Of a DNA stretch of 33,084 nt, positions 31,180 to 33,084 are shown in pieces. The notes beneath the pieces were generated by a model. The model did no database searches. It saw only the letters and a program-made list of their open reading frames with translations, and was not told where the DNA came from. This DNA comes from an uncultured Porphyromonadaceae bacterium (lineage in GTDB: Bacteria; Bacteroidota; Bacteroidia; Bacteroidales; Muribaculaceae): the NCBI GenBank assembly GCA_902461565.1, contig CABPYL010000037.1, positions 1 through 33,084 of the forward strand, given 5' to 3'. Positions within the stretch are counted from its first letter, which is position 1, and each line of letters begins with the position of its first letter. A program made the position numbers and the translations under genes.

Positions 31180-32816
31180 TTGTTAGTGCAGATTGTTTTT
31201 TCGTTGTTGATATTGCCAAGACCGCATACGCCCTCGTAGATCCATGCCGAGAACTCGGCCTCCACAAGTGTCTGGCCCCATGCCACCGGGCGCATACCTT
31301 TCCAGCGCTCGTTCACAAAGCTCTCCAGATCTGCGAGAGCGGCAGTCTGTCCGAAACGTTTGGACATGATGGCCGAAGCGCGGCAGGCACATATACTGCC
31401 CTGGCATGTACCCATGCCGAGGCGTGTGCGACGGCGCAGATTCACAAGATTATTTACATGCAGCTTATCGATGGCATATTTTATCTCGCCTACGGATACT
31501 TTCTCGCATTCGCACACCATTGCGTCGTCGTTTACGTCGTTAGGAATCTGATACGACAGCGAACCGTGGCGTCCTTCGATGGCGAGCTGTTCGGTACTAA
31601 GCGATATGATATGGGATTTTTCCTGTTTTTCAGGAGCTTCGGGTTCAGAACCGGGCAACGGAAGTTCGGAGGTTCGGCACGGTGCATTCACTCCCAACTT
31701 TTCGCAGGCCATATTCGTAGCCCACTCAGCCATCAGACGGTAGGTCATCAGCTTGCCGCCTGTAATGGTGATGAATCCTTCCATCCCATCGCGTTTTGCA
31801 TGATCCAGACATACGATACCGCGACTGATGCTTCGGCCGGAAGGATCGTTGTCGGCTGCGACAAGAGGACGCACGCCGGCATAGGCACGCAGAATACGTG
31901 TGTATGCCAGTGCCGGAGCAATCTGCATGCCTTCTCGCAGCAGAATATCAACCTCATCCTGTGTAACCTCCATGTTGTCCACACTATCGTAAGGCACACG
32001 GCTGGATGTAGTTCCGATAAGCGAAATAGTATCGCCGGGCACAAGAATGTCGGCATCGGCAGGCTTTCGGCAACGGTTGATAACGATATTGTTCACACGA
32101 TGCCCGAATATAAGCAAAGCGCCCTTGGCTGGAAACATGTTGATTCTGATACCGGCCTTTGCCGCTATTTCATGGCCCCATATACCGCCGGCATTGATAA
32201 CAAGGCGAGCCTCAATATCCCTGAGTTCGCCTGTGCGTGCGTCGCGCACCCTGACGCCATGCACACGGGTGCCGTCTACAAGGAGGTCTTCAACTTTGTG
32301 GTATGTGAGTACGTCGGCACCATGACGCTGTGCGTCCAGCACATTGGCCGTTGTAAGGCGGAAAGGATCCACGGCACCGTCGGGTACCTTCACGGCACCG
32401 ATAATATCCTTGTTTATAGCCGGCTCCATAGCTATGGCCTGTGCCGGGTCCACTATCTCGGCATTGATACCGGCCTTGTGGCACGATTCAACAAAAAGCT
32501 TCTGATAATCGAGATCGTCCTCGGGTAATGTTACAAAAAAACCTCCGGTATCCTCCACACAGTTGCGTGCGATACGGCGAAGAATCATATTTTCTTTGAT
32601 ACATTCTGATGCCGACTCTCCGTCGGTTACAGCATATCGGGCACCGCTGTGCAGCAGGCCGTGATTGCGGCCGGTAGCCCCCGCAGTGAAATCGAGACGT
32701 TCGACAAGCAACGTCGAAAGTCCGCGCATGGAACAGTCGCGTGCCGTACCTGCGCCGGTTGCACCTGCGCCTATGATAATGACATCATAGATTTTTGTGG
32801 TGTGCTGGTTGTTCAT
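31176..32816 (-). CDS. glpA: Anaerobic glycerol-3-phosphate dehydrogenase subunit A
   Basis: A 546-residue catalytic FAD subunit that oxidises sn-glycerol 3-phosphate to dihydroxyacetone phosphate. The dinucleotide motif IGAGATGAGTARD is at residues 15-27. The DAO-family substrate region TAGATGRNHGLLHSGARY follows. GYxxxRP-type residues are seen in LRAYAGVRPL, and ITITGGKLMTYRLMAEWA is the classic GlpA/GlpD signature. A BFD-like [2Fe-2S] domain at the C-terminus carries Cys435, Cys437, Cys471 and Cys476, which separates GlpA from aerobic GlpD. Length equals E. coli GlpA. It is first in the operon, behind a near-consensus promoter with a leader of about 110 nt. Confidence 0.95.
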   Translation of the reverse strand: MNNQHTTKIYDVIIIGAGATGAGTARDCSMRGLSTLLVERLDFTAGATGRNHGLLHSGARYAVTDGESASECIKENMILRRIARNCVEDTGGFFVTLPEDDLDYQKLFVESCHKAGINAEIVDPAQAIAMEPAINKDIIGAVKVPDGAVDPFRLTTANVLDAQRHGADVLTYHKVEDLLVDGTRVHGVRVRDARTGELRDIEARLVINAGGIWGHEIAAKAGIRINMFPAKGALLIFGHRVNNIVINRCRKPADADILVPGDTISLIGTTSSRVPYDSVDNMEVTQDEVDILLREGMQIAPALAYTRILRAYAGVRPLVAADNDPSGRSISRGIVCLDHAKRDGMEGFITITGGKLMTYRLMAEWATNMACEKLGVNAPCRTSELPLPGSEPEAPEKQEKSHIISLSTEQLAIEGRHGSLSYQIPNDVNDDAMVCECEKVSVGEIKYAIDKLHVNNLVNLRRRTRLGMGTCQGSICACRASAIMSKRFGQTAALADLESFVNERWKGMRPVAWGQTLVEAEFSAWIYEGVCGLGNINNEKTICTNK

Positions 32817-32930
32817 TTGGCCAAAGGCAATAAGGTTAAGGATTATTGTGTTTCAAAGTATGGATACCGACAAAGGGCATTTCGGAACAGAGCTTCCGAG
32901 CTGCCGGAGATGCCGTGGCTTATTTCGATA

Positions 32931-32961
32931 CAAAAGTATATATTTTTTCACATATAACAAA
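32931..32961 (-). promoter_or_regulatory. Bacteroidetes-type promoter for the glpABC operon
   Basis: On the minus strand TTTG (complement of 32958-32961), exactly 19 nt, then TACTTTTG (complement of 32931-32938). Both boxes match the Bacteroidetes consensus fully. Transcription would start near 32924, leaving a leader of about 110 nt before glpA. Sequence to the right is AT-rich, as is usual upstream of such promoters. Confidence 0.7.
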
Positions 32962-33084
32962 GTGGTTTTGTATAATATTTTTATAACAACTGAAGCATTA
33001 AATTAGTTACAATATTATATATTAATAAATTACATACTCTATATAAAAATTATAATATTTTAAACCAGTTTCGAAACGAAAGCT
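32962..33084. other. AT-rich region upstream of the glp promoter
   Basis: This end of the window is very AT-rich with no open frame of note. It may contain an UP-like element or operator for the glp operon, but I cannot point to a specific palindrome. Confidence 0.3.

Overview
The window looks like chromosomal DNA of a gut-type Bacteroidales bacterium, most likely Muribaculaceae or a close relative. The evidence is a SusC/SusD pair, BACON/DUF5689-type and DUF4301/DUF5063 proteins, lipoproteins with acidic residues after the lipobox cysteine, moderate GC content with AT-rich gaps, and promoters of the Bacteroidetes type (TTTG, 19-20 nt, TAnnTTTG). The genus is inferred from gene content and overall style, not from a marker gene. 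All complete genes but one lie on the minus strand. I see no rRNA, tRNA or CRISPR array. The only mobile-element trace is a possible transposase N-terminus cut by the left edge.

Layout, read along the minus strand from right to left. (1) 32816-24125: an anaerobic glycerol-3-phosphate (G3P) operon, glpA-glpB-glpC, then a SusB-like GH97 alpha-glycosidase, a GlpT-like G3P/phosphate antiporter and a HAD-IIA phosphatase. Gaps are -4, 4, 12, 27 and 10 nt. A near-perfect promoter lies upstream and a hairpin terminator at the end. (2) 22978-24003, plus strand: one uncharacterised outer-membrane protein, separated by an AT-rich 700-bp divergent region that contains an unexplained minus-strand terminator-like hairpin. 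(3) 22276-15003: a 1024-aa coiled-coil lipoprotein, an OmpA-family protein 46 nt later, then two hairpins and a 958-aa protein with seven bacterial Ig-like (BIG2) domains. This looks like a cell-envelope or surface module. (4) 14633-5780: a calcineurin-like phosphoesterase lipoprotein, SusC, SusD and a BACON/DUF5689-like surface lipoprotein. It is an uptake locus whose only enzyme is a phosphoesterase, with no glycosidase. (5) 5636-261: a compact housekeeping operon, DUF4301-gmk-nadD-DUF5063-M18 aminopeptidase-DUF2807, with a consensus promoter and a long hairpin terminator.

How the parts may fit together: GlpT would import G3P, and GlpABC would oxidise it to dihydroxyacetone phosphate and pass electrons to menaquinone. 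The HAD-IIA enzyme could dephosphorylate excess G3P. A periplasmic alpha-glycosidase inside this operon suggests that the natural substrate is a glycosylated glycerol or glycerophosphate. The phosphoesterase-SusCD locus could in principle supply such phosphate esters from outside, but this link is speculation from proximity. These two loci, and the likelihood that DUF4301 is a diverged nucleotidyltransferase, are the most rewarding leads.
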